From assembly GCF_007673095.1 (NCBI RefSeq), contig NZ_VDYZ01000002.1:124001-188000 (forward strand): a DNA stretch of 64,000 nucleotides, in the 5' to 3' direction. Below the pieces are notes generated by a model. The model worked only from the letters and a program-made list of their open reading frames with translations, searched no databases and was not told the origin of the DNA. Of this stretch, positions 8,663 to 18,151 are shown one piece after another. This DNA comes from Corynebacterium glyciniphilum AJ 3170 (GTDB taxonomy: Bacteria > Actinomycetota > Actinomycetes > Mycobacteriales > Mycobacteriaceae). The translations under genes were made by a program, and so were the position numbers. The stretch's first letter is position 1. Each line of letters opens with the position of its first letter.

Positions 8663-8702
8663 CAGACTGCGCTGGCTACGCGCAGACTGCTCTGGCTACG
8701 CT
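8663..8702. repeat. 20-bp tandem repeat, two copies
   Basis: Two adjacent 20-base units (8663-8682 and 8683-8702) share CAGACTGC, then GCTGG or TCTGG, then CTACGC, with few mismatches. They lie between the convergent siderophore-binding gene and hemL, and the second unit contains the hemL stop codon. CTGCGC and GCGCAG in the array can also pair as a short hairpin. Confidence 0.6.
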
Positions 8703-9994
8703 ACTGTCGCCGCAGCAGCAGCCTTGGCAGCCGGAACCAGGGCGGACTCGATGCGCTGGAAGTCGTCATCGGTCAACGCGGTGGACACGAACCAGGTCTC
8801 GAAGACGCTCGGCGGCGCGAACACCCCGTTGTCGAGCAGGGCGTGGAAGAACGGCGCATAACGGAACGTGTCCGCCGCCTGCATCTCCGCGAAGTTGTGC
8901 CCCTGGCCCTCGGCGAACCTGACCGAGAGCATCGTGGTGGCCCGCTGCATGTGGTGTGCCACGCCCTCACGCGACAACGCCCCGCTGATCAGCGACGACA
9001 ACCGGTCGGCATTACTCTGCAACGTCGTGTAGGTCGACTCGTCCGCCAGACGCAGCGACGCCAGACCCGACGCCGTGGCGACCGGGTTCCCCGACAACGT
9101 CCCCGCCTGGTACACCGGTCCCTCCGGGGCGAGCATGTCCATGATCTCGGCCCGCCCGCCGAACGCTGCGGCCGGCATCCCGCCGGACACCACCTTGCCG
9201 AACGTCGTCAGGTCACCGGCGACCCCGTCCACCCCGAACCATCCGGAGCGTGAGGTGCGGAAACCGGTCATGACCTCGTCGAGGATCAACAGCGCGCCAT
9301 CAGCATGGGCGATCTCCTTCAGCGCGGCGTTGAACCCGTCCTGCGGATGCACCGTGCCCATGTTGCCCGCACTGGCCTCCGCGATGACCGCGGCGATCTG
9401 ACCGGGATTGTCGGCGAAGGCAGCCCGGACGGCATCAAGGTCGTTGTAGTCCACGACGATCGTCTCGGCAGCGGCGGACGCCGTGATCCCCGGCGAGTCA
9501 GGCAGCCCCAGGGTCGCGACACCGGATCCGGCAGCCACCAGCAGGGAATCCACGTGCCCGTGGTAGCACCCGTTGAACTTCAGGATCTTGTCCCGGCCGG
9601 TGAACCCGCGGGCGAGCCGGACCGCCGACATCGTCGCCTCCGTTCCGGAGTTCACCAGCCGGACCCGCTCCACACTGGTGCGGTCGATGATCTCCTGGGC
9701 CAGCTCCGTCTCGGCGAGGGTCGGCGCACCGAAGGACAGCCCCTTCCCAGCCGCTTCACGAACCGCCTCCACCACGTCCGGGTGGGCGTTACCGTGGAGC
9801 ATCGGCCCCCAGGAACAGATCAGGTCGACATAGTCGTTCCCGTCGATGTCGGTGAGCCTCGACCCTGCCGCGGAGGCGATGAACGGTGCGGTCCCGCCGA
9901 CCGAGCCGAATGCGCGTACCGGCGAGTTCACGCCGCCGGGGGTGACCCCCCTCGCCCGGTCCATCGCCGCCGAGCTGTTCGTCCGTCCACTCAT
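8696..9994 (-). CDS. hemL: Glutamate-1-semialdehyde 2,1-aminomutase
   Basis: A 432-residue PLP enzyme that converts glutamate-1-semialdehyde to 5-aminolevulinate, the step after HemA. The family signatures are present: [15 protein letters not shown] at the N-terminus, [18 protein letters not shown] for phosphate binding, and the PLP lysine in [18 protein letters not shown] after [12 protein letters not shown] chose ATG 9994 because AAGGAG lies 7 bases upstream; a longer frame from 10036 adds 14 unrelated residues. It lies downstream of the degenerate ATPase gene, separated by 174 bases, and is the last heme gene of this run. Confidence 0.95.
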   Translation of the reverse strand: MSGRTNSSAAMDRARGVTPGGVNSPVRAFGSVGGTAPFIASAAGSRLTDIDGNDYVDLICSWGPMLHGNAHPDVVEAVREAAGKGLSFGAPTLAETELAQEIIDRTSVERVRLVNSGTEATMSAVRLARGFTGRDKILKFNGCYHGHVDSLLVAAGSGVATLGLPDSPGITASAAAETIVVDYNDLDAVRAAFADNPGQIAAVIAEASAGNMGTVHPQDGFNAALKEIAHADGALLILDEVMTGFRTSRSGWFGVDGVAGDLTTFGKVVSGGMPAAAFGGRAEIMDMLAPEGPVYQAGTLSGNPVATASGLASLRLADESTYTTLQSNADRLSSLISGALSREGVAHHMQRATTMLSVRFAEGQGHNFAEMQAADTFRYAPFFHALLDNGVFAPPSVFETWFVSTALTDDDFQRIESALVPAAKAAAAATVA

Positions 9995-10168
9995 CTGCCA
10001 CTCCTTCAGGTCGCTTATCCCAACTGCCCCCAGCATAATGACCGGACTGCGGGAGCGGGTCCCCGGGTGAACGGCCGCTCACACAGACGCCTGAGGTTGT
10101 TCTGCGGGGTCGACGCCAACCCTGAGCGTCCGTCCCGGCGCCTTTCCGGTGACACCGGGCTCACGGCC

Positions 10169-12940
10169 TCACCGGGACTGCCAGGGACTCAGGTTCTCAC
10201 CTGCCCAGGCCCGCAGCCTCCCGAGCCGGGTGTCGGACCGGCTGCCGGGGACGTCGGCCCCCTCCCGTCCCAGGGGGTCACCGATGCTGTAGTCACGGTG
10301 ACTGATCCGCGCGGACCGCCACTCGATCAGCAGCGACGAGCCGAGCATCAGAGCGGTCGCCAGAAGCGGGTTGAGGAATCCGGACACGGCGAGCACCAGG
10401 GCGATGATGTTGTACCCCCAGGCGAGCCAGAGGTTCCAGTCGACCGTGGCGCGGACATGACGGGCGAGGTTCACCGATTCCGCCACGACAGCGACATCTT
10501 CCCTGATGATCACGACATCACTGGCGGCGGAATCGAGTCCCCTCGCCTGGCCGTGTTCACCGCCCAGATTGTCCAGCCGGTCCGCAGAACCCATCAGAAT
10601 TCCGACGTCGGCGACATCGAGGCAGTCCAGGACATCCTGGTCGCCGACCATCGCGACGGTGGCACCCTGGGCATGCACACTTCGCACCGTCGCAGCCTTG
10701 CGTGCGGGAATGATGCCTGCGAGCACCTTGGAGATCCCGATCGAGTCAGCCATCCGACGGGCGACGGGATAGGTGTCCCGCGAGAGCATGTAGGTTTCCA
10801 CACCGGCGTCCTCCAGCCAGTGCACGGAGGACTCTGCATCGGGTTTGATGCTGTCGGCGACGTTGATGACGCCCCGCGCCCTCCCCCGCCAACTGACGAC
10901 GAGCGGTGCCCCTCCGCTGAGGACCGCGTTGGCCAGGGTCGGGTCCTCGAGTTCCGAGAGGTCACGGGGGCGCCACAGTTCCGCCTGGACAGGCCGGACA
11001 GTCTGCTCCCCGGTACCCGGATCAGCGACCGGGAGATCCACGGTGGCCGTGAAGACGCCCCGGGGGTCGACTTCCACGGGGCCGGCCTCCAGCCAGTGCG
11101 GCACCTTGTCTCCGCCGGCACCACTGTCACGGGACTCACGGTCGGCCCGGACAATCGCCCGTGAGACACCATGCGGACTCTCGAGACTCAGCGCACCCGC
11201 CACCCGGAGCACCAGTTCGGCGACCTCCCCTTTGGCAGCGGTCACCCCGACGACGTTCATCGGCCCGGTCGTCAGCGTCCCGGCGCGGTTGAAGATGATG
11301 GTGTCGACGGCCGCGAGACGGTGGACGGTACCGGTGTCACGCAACAGCATCCCGCCCGAGGCAGCGCGGGCCAGGCCGAGTCGGAGCGCGAGCGTGGTGG
11401 ACAGCGCGAGCGCGACGGGGGCGACGGAGACCAGGACGGTGAGCGCCGTGGCGACTGCCGCGGTGACGCTCTCCGCGATGGTCAACCATCCAACCGCCGC
11501 AATGACCGCGATAGCCACCGCCCACGGCACCAGCAGCGACGCGGTGCGGGTGGCCAGTTGCTCCAGCCTGTTCTCCTCACGCTCGGCGGCCGCGATCCAC
11601 CGTCGCACTGCAGCGATCCGGGTCCGTGATCCCGTCCTGTTCACCCTGACCTTCAGCTCACCACCGGTGTTGCGGGATCCCGCGTAGACGCTGGCGCCCA
11701 CTTCGACAGCCGTCTCCCCCCGTCCGCCGGTGAAGGGACCTGCCTCGACGGTCGACCGGCCACCGACGACCTCACCGTCGCAGGGGATCACGGCCCCGAC
11801 GCCGACGATCACGTCGTCGCCGACCCGGACCTCCGTCGACGGGATCATCCGCTTCACGGGCTTTCCCTGGCGCGATTTGCGCACCACGGTGACGTCGCCG
11901 GCCCGTTCGACGGACAGCATGTTCAGTGCCAGGAGGGACCGCAGACGGGTCCGTCGGGAAGCCAGTCGCCCGAACAACAGGAGGATGGTGCAGCCGCAGG
12001 CGACGTCGAAGAACACCGCATTGGTCTGGTATCCCCAGGATATGAGGATATTGCCGGAGCGCCAGCCGAGGTCACCGGTCGAACCGGTGAGCAGCTCTGC
12101 CAGGGAATAGAGGTAGGCCAGCAGAATCGCCGCGGAAGAGGCGGCGTCGAGGGCGGGCATCCCCCGTCGCAGCCCGCCGAGCATCGCCCGGTGGAACGGC
12201 CAGGCACACCACAGCACGACCGGGGTGGACATGGCCAGGCAGATCCACTGCCAGTAGTCGAACTGCCATTCGGGGAAGAGTTGCAGGACGACAACCGGAA
12301 GGCCGAAAAGCACCGCAACGAGCAGGCGCGCTCCGGTAATCAGGTTCCGCGCGGTGTACAGCACCTCTGTACCAGCGGCCTGACGTCGGCGTCGCTGACC
12401 GAGTTGGTGGAAGGATGCGCCGGAACGAGGCGCCCGGTCGCGGTTCTCACGGTGCAGGTGCGCATTGACGCTCGTCGGACGGGCACGGGCAAGTCGTTCG
12501 GCACGCCGCCGCAAGGAGGCGACAGTCAACCAGGAATCCACCCCGGCATCCGTCATGACATCGCGGAGGACGTCGGGTTGCAGGGACTCCGGGGCGGTCA
12601 CCCAGGCCATGGACGTGGAGTAGACCACGCGGGCCTGCACCCCGGGGAGGAGGTTGAGGGCGGCCTCGACTTTCCCTGCCTGTGTCGCCGATCCCAGGTC
12701 CCCCAGGTGGAAGGTGAAGGACGTCAGGCGGGCTCCTCCCCTACCCCGCTGCTCGCGACCCTCCTCGCTGTCGTCGTCGGCTGTGAGCCCCGCAGCACGG
12801 GCGGCCCGTCGGGCATCGGCGATAGCCCTGGTCACCGCGTCCGAGGGTTCCTCTCCGGCGACACCAGGCGTGGAATCCCCAGGTGTGACGGTCACCTTCT
12901 GCTCTCCCGGGCCCGGTACCGTGTGTCCCGACGTTTCCAC
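10169..12940 (-). CDS. Degenerate P1B-type (heavy-metal) ATPase homologue, probably inactive
   Basis: A 923-residue P-type ATPase homologue: degenerate HMA-like domain (residues about 70-140, no CXXC), eight predicted helices, actuator domain near 370-435, and P/N domains near 545-790. Every hallmark I can locate is altered. The phosphorylation loop reads NRAGT (551-555) instead of DKTGT, the membrane CPC site is APV (508-510), the actuator TGES is TGGR, the N-domain HP is HG, TGDN is SRDT, and GDGxND is GDQDVLD (766-772). It therefore cannot form the usual aspartyl-phosphate. The frame is intact, so it is not a pseudogene in the ordinary sense. Its start follows the stop of the 166-residue membrane protein by 3 bases. 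A regulatory, scaffold or heme-handling role is inference only. Confidence 0.85.
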   Translation of the reverse strand: METSGHTVPGPGEQKVTVTPGDSTPGVAGEEPSDAVTRAIADARRAARAAGLTADDDSEEGREQRGRGGARLTSFTFHLGDLGSATQAGKVEAALNLLPGVQARVVYSTSMAWVTAPESLQPDVLRDVMTDAGVDSWLTVASLRRRAERLARARPTSVNAHLHRENRDRAPRSGASFHQLGQRRRRQAAGTEVLYTARNLITGARLLVAVLFGLPVVVLQLFPEWQFDYWQWICLAMSTPVVLWCAWPFHRAMLGGLRRGMPALDAASSAAILLAYLYSLAELLTGSTGDLGWRSGNILISWGYQTNAVFFDVACGCTILLLFGRLASRRTRLRSLLALNMLSVERAGDVTVVRKSRQGKPVKRMIPSTEVRVGDDVIVGVGAVIPCDGEVVGGRSTVEAGPFTGGRGETAVEVGASVYAGSRNTGGELKVRVNRTGSRTRIAAVRRWIAAAEREENRLEQLATRTASLLVPWAVAIAVIAAVGWLTIAESVTAAVATALTVLVSVAPVALALSTTLALRLGLARAASGGMLLRDTGTVHRLAAVDTIIFNRAGTLTTGPMNVVGVTAAKGEVAELVLRVAGALSLESPHGVSRAIVRADRESRDSGAGGDKVPHWLEAGPVEVDPRGVFTATVDLPVADPGTGEQTVRPVQAELWRPRDLSELEDPTLANAVLSGGAPLVVSWRGRARGVINVADSIKPDAESSVHWLEDAGVETYMLSRDTYPVARRMADSIGISKVLAGIIPARKAATVRSVHAQGATVAMVGDQDVLDCLDVADVGILMGSADRLDNLGGEHGQARGLDSAASDVVIIREDVAVVAESVNLARHVRATVDWNLWLAWGYNIIALVLAVSGFLNPLLATALMLGSSLLIEWRSARISHRDYSIGDPLGREGADVPGSRSDTRLGRLRAWAGENLSPWQSR

Positions 12941-12943
12941 AGG

Positions 12944-13444
12944 TCAGCCCTCCAGCTCTGAGGGGGTCTCCCCGAAGAACGTCCGCACGGCGGGGCGGTA
13001 CATCGCCAACGCTCCGAGTGCCATGGCCAGCGCCAGCAACGGCTGCTCCAGCCCTCCGACGTTGAAGACCCAGCCGACGAGCGTGAAACCCATGGCCACA
13101 GACGCGGCGACCATCACCCAGCGGCGCCGACGCGCGTCGCCGCGCACCAGACCAGGAATCAGCAGGGCGATCAACAGAGCTGCGACGATCTGAATCGAGC
13201 CGATCCACCTCATGTTCGAGGACAGGGTCTCGATATAGGCCATCTGGTCCACGTCATCGACGACCGGACGGTCGGCGGTCCACATCATCGCCCCGCTCAC
13301 CAACAGGCCGACGGCTGCGATGAGAAACAGCACCACCGCCGTCTTCACCGATCCGGGGGTCCCGTCCCCGGGCTTCCAGTACCTGATCGCACGGTTACGG
13401 TCTCCGGGGTCGGAGTTGTGGGAGACCGGGAACATGGTGGGCAC
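12944..13444 (-). CDS. Four-helix membrane protein in the heme operon, unknown function
   Basis: A 166-residue protein with four predicted membrane helices (about 34-54, 80-100, 108-128, 134-150), a hydrophilic N-terminus and a short acidic C-terminus. It has no recognisable active-site motif. The gene starts 3 bases after the stop of the 13448 gene and ends 3 bases before the ATPase homologue, so the three are almost certainly translated as a unit and may form a membrane complex. The start is a GTG at 13444; an ATG at 13435 is possible. Confidence 0.75.
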   Translation of the reverse strand: MPTMFPVSHNSDPGDRNRAIRYWKPGDGTPGSVKTAVVLFLIAAVGLLVSGAMMWTADRPVVDDVDQMAYIETLSSNMRWIGSIQIVAALLIALLIPGLVRGDARRRRWVMVAASVAMGFTLVGWVFNVGGLEQPLLALAMALGALAMYRPAVRTFFGETPSELEG

Positions 13445-13447
13445 GGC

Positions 13448-14119
13448 TCAACGTCCCCTGTTCTTCTTCTCCTCGGCCTCACGGGCCTTACGCTTCTTCT
13501 TCTCGGCGCGTTCCTTGTCGAGTTCTTCGCTCCGCTTGGCCATCTTCTCGGCGTAGGCCTCGATCTCGGCCTTGTCCGGGAGGCCGAACCAGTCGGCGTT
13601 GTCCGGCCGGGTGATCAGCCAGATGCCGACCACGGCGATGACTCCCGAGATGATCGTGCCTGCACCGACGAGCAGAACCAGCGGGGTGGACCCGGTGTCC
13701 GGCGGGCTGGAGAACACCTGCAGCAGCGCCATGAGGGCCAGGTACACCGACCCCACGCACAGCACCATCCTGCTCCGCACACCACCCCGGGACACCCGTC
13801 TCGTCAGGTACATGCACACGGCCACCGCCACGAGATTGAACAGGAGGTTCAGGATCGCGGTACCGGTCACCAGGGTGTCCTCGGTCACCCCGTCGGGCAG
13901 CGAGACGGAGTCCATCTGCTCGCGCACCTGACTCGTCAACGCGCGCGGGTCCTGCAGGTTCATCACCAGCTGCAGGGCGGCCGTCAGCGCCTGTACGGCT
14001 CCGACGATGTACCAGGCGCGGACGCCGTCCCGGACGTTCTCGGGTGCGTCCTTGGACGAGGGAGCCAGTCCGTCCGGCCGTCCGACCTTCGGCGGTGTCG
14101 GTGAAGTCTGCTGTGTCAT
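13448..14119 (-). CDS. Four-helix membrane protein in the heme operon, unknown function
   Basis: A protein of about 223 residues with a polar N-terminal tail, four membrane helices (about 35-55, 85-108, 116-136, 143-168) and a highly charged C-terminal tail (KKKRKAREAEEKKNRGR). The tail is probably cytoplasmic and alpha-helical. No family function is recognised. It starts just after hemB and is tightly coupled to the 12944 membrane protein and the ATPase homologue. I prefer the ATG at 14119 over a TTG at 14140. Confidence 0.75.
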   Translation of the reverse strand: MTQQTSPTPPKVGRPDGLAPSSKDAPENVRDGVRAWYIVGAVQALTAALQLVMNLQDPRALTSQVREQMDSVSLPDGVTEDTLVTGTAILNLLFNLVAVAVCMYLTRRVSRGGVRSRMVLCVGSVYLALMALLQVFSSPPDTGSTPLVLLVGAGTIISGVIAVVGIWLITRPDNADWFGLPDKAEIEAYAEKMAKRSEELDKERAEKKKRKAREAEEKKNRGR

Positions 14120-14147
14120 ATCGTCGACCAGCTTAGTCAACCAATGG

Positions 14148-15152
14148 TCAGCCGCGCAGCAGGTGGGCGGCTTCGGTCGCCCAGTAGGTGAGGATGATGT
14201 CTGCGCCGGCGCGTCGGATGCCGGTCAACGAGTCCATGATCGCCGCTTCGCGGTCGATCCACCCGTTCTGTGCCGCGGCGGTGATCATGGAGTACTCACC
14301 CGACACCTGGTACGCCGCGACCGGCACGGTGGACATGTCGGCGACCTGGCGCAGGATGTCGAGGTGGGGCATCGCCGGTTTGACCATCACCATGTCAGCT
14401 CCCTCGGCGATGTCGAGGTCCACCTCCATGAGGGATTCCCGGGCATTGCGCGGATCCTGCTGGTAGGTCTTGCGGTCCCCCTGCAGTGACGAACCGACCG
14501 CCTCACGGAAGGGACCGTAGAAGGCACCGGCGTACTTGGCGGAGTACGCCAGAACGGACACGTCCTGGAAGCCTGCCTCGTCCAGGGCACGCCGGATCAC
14601 CGCGATCTGGCCGTCCATCATGCCCGACGGGCTGACGACGTGGGCCCCGGCCTCCGCCTGGGCGACCGCCATCCGTGCGTAGAGCGGCAGCGTCGCATCA
14701 TTGTCGATCACGGTGGTACCGAAACGATCTTCCGTGAGGACGCCGCAGTGCCCGTGGTCGGTGAACTCGTCGAGGCAGGTGTCCGCCATGACGATCAGGT
14801 CATCGCCGAACTCGCGGCGCAGTGCCGACAATCCCCGGTTGAGGATGCCGTCTGCCGCCCATGCCTGGGAACCGGTGGCGTCCTTCGCCTCAGGGGTCGG
14901 GACGCCGAAGAGGTCGACCGAGCCGACTCCGGCGGTGAGAGCCTCCTCGGCGGTACGCAGCAGGGAGTCCTCGGTGTGCTGCTGGACGCCCGGCATCGCG
15001 GAGATGTCGCGGGCGGTGTCGATGCCGTCGGCGATGAACATCGGCAGGACCAGCTGGTTGGGCTCCAGGTGGGTCTCGGCCACGAAGTTACGCATCGCCG
15101 GCGTGGTGCGGAGGCGGCGGGGGCGGCGGACGGGGTGCACATCATCAGTCAT
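14148..15152 (-). CDS. hemB: Delta-aminolevulinic acid dehydratase (porphobilinogen synthase)
   Basis: A 334-residue enzyme condensing two 5-aminolevulinate molecules into porphobilinogen. The two Schiff-base lysines are in [15 protein letters not shown] and [12 protein letters not shown]. The metal-site segment reads [14 protein letters not shown]: it keeps the outer two Cys of the zinc type but has Asp at the middle position, a hybrid also known in actinobacteria. N-terminal [14 protein letters not shown] is typical. It lies between hemD and the membrane-protein/ATPase trio. Confidence 0.96.
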   Translation of the reverse strand: MTDDVHPVRRPRRLRTTPAMRNFVAETHLEPNQLVLPMFIADGIDTARDISAMPGVQQHTEDSLLRTAEEALTAGVGSVDLFGVPTPEAKDATGSQAWAADGILNRGLSALRREFGDDLIVMADTCLDEFTDHGHCGVLTEDRFGTTVIDNDATLPLYARMAVAQAEAGAHVVSPSGMMDGQIAVIRRALDEAGFQDVSVLAYSAKYAGAFYGPFREAVGSSLQGDRKTYQQDPRNARESLMEVDLDIAEGADMVMVKPAMPHLDILRQVADMSTVPVAAYQVSGEYSMITAAAQNGWIDREAAIMDSLTGIRRAGADIILTYWATEAAHLLRG

Positions 15153-15212
15153 GGTGCTGATGGTACGCCGGACGTGGAGGTCCGGATCGGCCCGGCTCTC
15201 CCCTGGTGCGTC

Positions 15213-17066
15213 CTACTGCCCTGGCGTAGGACGGCGCCGACGGCGACGCTTCCGCGGCGGCGGCAGCTGACCGGCCGCGCGGAGCTCAGCCACGTGGTGG
15301 GCCAGGGCGTCCACGAGCTCGGGGACACCGGCGACCTCGGGCATGACGTCCACCCGCAGGCCGTGCTCACGCGCCGTCTGGGCGGCCATGGGACCGATGC
15401 AGGCGATGATGGTGCGGGTGTGCGGCTTTCCGGCGATGCCGACCAGGTTCTTCACCGTCGATGACGAGGTGAAGCACACCGCGTCGAAACCACCGGACTT
15501 GATCATGTCCCGGACCTCCTGGCTGGGAGGCGCGGCACGCACCGTGCGGTAGGCGACGACGTCCTCCACCGACCAACCCAGGTCGACGAGCCCGTCCACC
15601 AGGGTGTCCGTGGCGATGTCGGCACGCGGAAGCAGGACCCGGTCGACCGGGTCAAGGTCCTCGTCGTACGCCGGGAACACGTCCACCAGTCCCGAGGCGT
15701 TGCGGGCGTTGGACTTCGGCAGCAGTTCCGGGGTGATCCCGAGGTCGCGGACAGCCTGGGCGGTCTTCGCGCCTACGGCGGCGACCCGGACACCCGCCAG
15801 TGCACGGGCGTCCAACCCGAACTCGGCGAGTTTCTCCCACACGGCCTTCACCGCGTTGACGGAGGTGAAGACGATCCAGTGGTACCGGCCGTCGACGAGC
15901 CCCTTGATCGCCCGTTCCATCTGCGCCGGGCTCCTCGGCGGTTCCACCGAGATCGTCGGGACCTCGATCGGAATCGCCCCGTGCGACGCCAACCGGGCAC
16001 TCATCGGACCAGCCTGGTCCTTCGCCCGCGGCACGAGCACCGTCCACCCGTACAGGGACCGGTTCTCCCACCACGAGTACTTGCTGCGACGGCTGGCCTG
16101 GGTACCGACCGTGACGACCAGTTCCTGGGGCATCTCCCCTTCCTTGGCCAACGGGCCCGAGGCCGCGACGACGGACTTCAGGGTGTCGAGCGTGACGTCG
16201 TAGGAACGCTGCCGACGCGTCGTGGCGTGCGAGGTGACGGTGACCGGGGTGCTGCCGACGACGTCGCGTCGCTTCAGCTCCGCGGTGATCACCGGCAGAT
16301 CCGACGGGCCGGCGGTCAGGATCAGCGGCTTCGGCGCGGCGGCGATGCCGTCCCAGTCGACCTCCGAGGTCGCGTCCGACCTCAGGTCGACCGCGGTGTA
16401 GCCGTCACCGGTGGCGATGCCGGTGTAGGCCGGGAGAGCCGAGGCACCCGTCATTCCCGGCACCACCTCGAACTCCACACCGAGCGCTGCGACCTCCTGC
16501 AGCTCCATGAGGACGGCCGGATTGCTCACCGGATTCCCGGCGACGAGCCGGACAACGCTGTGTCCGTGGCGGACGTGGTCGACCATCGCGTGTGCGACCT
16601 CGGAGGCCTCGACCGGACGGATCTCATCCGGGTCCGGTGTGTCCGGGTAGCTGGCGTAGCCACCGGCCTCAGCCTCGCGCGCGGCGTCCTCCGCGGCAGC
16701 GTGGGCTGCCACGGCTTCAGTCGTGTGAGGCGCCGCATACACGATCTCGGCGGCGGTGACCTCGGCGGGCCGACGGGGCCGACGCCGGGCACCGGCCGCC
16801 TTCGCTGCTTCGAGCTCGGCCTCCCACTCCTTCTCTGCGGCGACGCGCTTGTCCTCCGGGACCGGCAGGGCATCGGCGATGATGCCGCGGACGGCCTCGG
16901 TGACAGCGGGGTCGACCCAGACGTGGGCGGTGTTTTCGAGGATCTCGCGGGCACGGACCGTCAGCAGCTCCGGGTTTCCGGGGCCGGCGCCGACGAACAG
17001 GACGCGTCCGCGGCCAGTCAGTGGACTGTTCGTGGGACCCGTCTGGGCAATTCCGGCAGTGGTCAT
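15213..17066 (-). CDS. hemD: Fused uroporphyrinogen-III methyltransferase-like / uroporphyrinogen-III synthase
   Basis: A 617-residue fusion. Residues about 20-275 match SUMT/CobA (FVGAGPGNPELLTVRA, RLVAGNPVSNPAVLMEL, VPGMTGASALPAYTGI); residues about 335-600 match HemD (GWTVLVPRAKDQAGPMSARL, FTSVNAVKAVWEKL, DAVCFTSSSTVKNL). The HemD half cyclises hydroxymethylbilane with ring D inversion; the SUMT half may start siroheme synthesis or be vestigial. An extra segment of about 30 residues, rich in Ala, Glu and Arg, interrupts the SUMT domain near residue 75. The C-terminus ends in a polybasic tail (RKRRRRRRPTPGQ). It follows hemC by 95 bases. Confidence 0.94.
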   Translation of the reverse strand: MTTAGIAQTGPTNSPLTGRGRVLFVGAGPGNPELLTVRAREILENTAHVWVDPAVTEAVRGIIADALPVPEDKRVAAEKEWEAELEAAKAAGARRRPRRPAEVTAAEIVYAAPHTTEAVAAHAAAEDAAREAEAGGYASYPDTPDPDEIRPVEASEVAHAMVDHVRHGHSVVRLVAGNPVSNPAVLMELQEVAALGVEFEVVPGMTGASALPAYTGIATGDGYTAVDLRSDATSEVDWDGIAAAPKPLILTAGPSDLPVITAELKRRDVVGSTPVTVTSHATTRRQRSYDVTLDTLKSVVAASGPLAKEGEMPQELVVTVGTQASRRSKYSWWENRSLYGWTVLVPRAKDQAGPMSARLASHGAIPIEVPTISVEPPRSPAQMERAIKGLVDGRYHWIVFTSVNAVKAVWEKLAEFGLDARALAGVRVAAVGAKTAQAVRDLGITPELLPKSNARNASGLVDVFPAYDEDLDPVDRVLLPRADIATDTLVDGLVDLGWSVEDVVAYRTVRAAPPSQEVRDMIKSGGFDAVCFTSSSTVKNLVGIAGKPHTRTIIACIGPMAAQTAREHGLRVDVMPEVAGVPELVDALAHHVAELRAAGQLPPPRKRRRRRRPTPGQ

Positions 17067-17161
17067 CGAGGTGACTTTCTCAGGTAGGTCAGGCAGTGCT
17101 GGTGGGCTGGGGACATGGCTGGGCCGCAGGGAAACGGTGCGACGGACCGGTCAATACCAGG

Positions 17162-18151
17162 TCAACGGGCACCGACGATGTCGGTGATGATCCCGGCGGC
17201 ACCGCCGTCGATGAGATCACGACCGACCGCATGGCCGAGCTCGGCGGCGGTGCCCAGCCACGGCCCCTCGGGGATCTCCAGGGCAACGGAGTGTTCACGG
17301 ACCAGCTGTCTTGACCCGTCGAGGGCGAAGACGCCGCCACGTAACGTCAACGTGCCGTTCTCGTAGGTCGACCACGCACCGACAGGTGCCGTGCATCCCG
17401 CCTGTAATTCAGCGAGGACGGCACGCTCGGCGACGGCGGTCGCATGGGACACCGGATCATCCAGCCCGAGGACCGCAGCAACTGCCTCTTCGTCGTCGGC
17501 CCGGACCTCCACGCAGAGCGCACCCTGGGCAGGTGCAGGAAGGATGTCATCGACAGACACGGTCTCAGAGGCCCGGTCGATCTCCCCGACCCGCTCGAGT
17601 CCGGCCCGTGCCAGCACGACCGCGTCGAGGTCATCGGCGGCGACCCGTCCCATCCGGGTGTCGATGTTGCCCCGCAACGGGCAGACCTCCAGGTCCGGAC
17701 GCAAAGCGCGGATCTGCGAGACCCGCCGGGGTGCGCCGGTGCCGATCTTCGCCCCCTCCGGGAGATCCCGCAGGGGCGCACCGTCGATACTCACGAGCAC
17801 CTCGCGGGGATCGACACGGGCCGGGACGACCATGATGAACCTGTCGTCCGGTGCGGTGGGCAGGTCCTTGAAGGAATGCACCGCGACATCGCACTCCCCT
17901 GCCGCGAGAGCGTTGCGCAGGGTCTCGGTGAAGACACCGACACCGATGCGGTCGACCGGTGTCTGCGCCTTCTGGGAGGCGTCTCCCGGAGTGTGTACGA
18001 AGTGCAGTTCCGCCTCGCCAGCGGCATCAGCGAACATACCCCGTAGGACGTCCGTGAGCGCGTCACGGACCGTCCCTGCCTGGGTCCGGGCGAGGTTGCT
18101 CGCCCGGGTGCCGACGAGAAGATTCCGCGGCGCAGCAGTCTCACCGGTCAC
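17162..18151 (-). CDS. hemC: Porphobilinogen deaminase (hydroxymethylbilane synthase)
   Basis: A 329-residue enzyme that polymerises four porphobilinogens into hydroxymethylbilane. Visible motifs are the N-terminal [16 protein letters not shown], the substrate-binding VHSFKDLPT, the region [20 protein letters not shown], and the dipyrromethane-cofactor Cys in [13 protein letters not shown]. It starts with GTG overlapping the hemA stop by 4 bases (GTGA), indicating translational coupling. Length is normal. Confidence 0.96.
   Translation of the reverse strand: MTGETAAPRNLLVGTRASNLARTQAGTVRDALTDVLRGMFADAAGEAELHFVHTPGDASQKAQTPVDRIGVGVFTETLRNALAAGECDVAVHSFKDLPTAPDDRFIMVVPARVDPREVLVSIDGAPLRDLPEGAKIGTGAPRRVSQIRALRPDLEVCPLRGNIDTRMGRVAADDLDAVVLARAGLERVGEIDRASETVSVDDILPAPAQGALCVEVRADDEEAVAAVLGLDDPVSHATAVAERAVLAELQAGCTAPVGAWSTYENGTLTLRGGVFALDGSRQLVREHSVALEIPEGPWLGTAAELGHAVGRDLIDGGAAGIITDIVGAR

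Noticed and set aside
9305..11164. Plus-strand frame of 619 codons opposite hemL and the ATPase homologue
   Set aside because: Long antisense frames are expected in high-GC DNA; this one spans two well-supported genes and shows no domain.
10169..12940. Frameshifted pseudogene interpretation of the ATPase homologue
   Set aside because: The frame is uninterrupted with full domain order and is packed into an operon; the changes are substitutions at motifs, not truncation.
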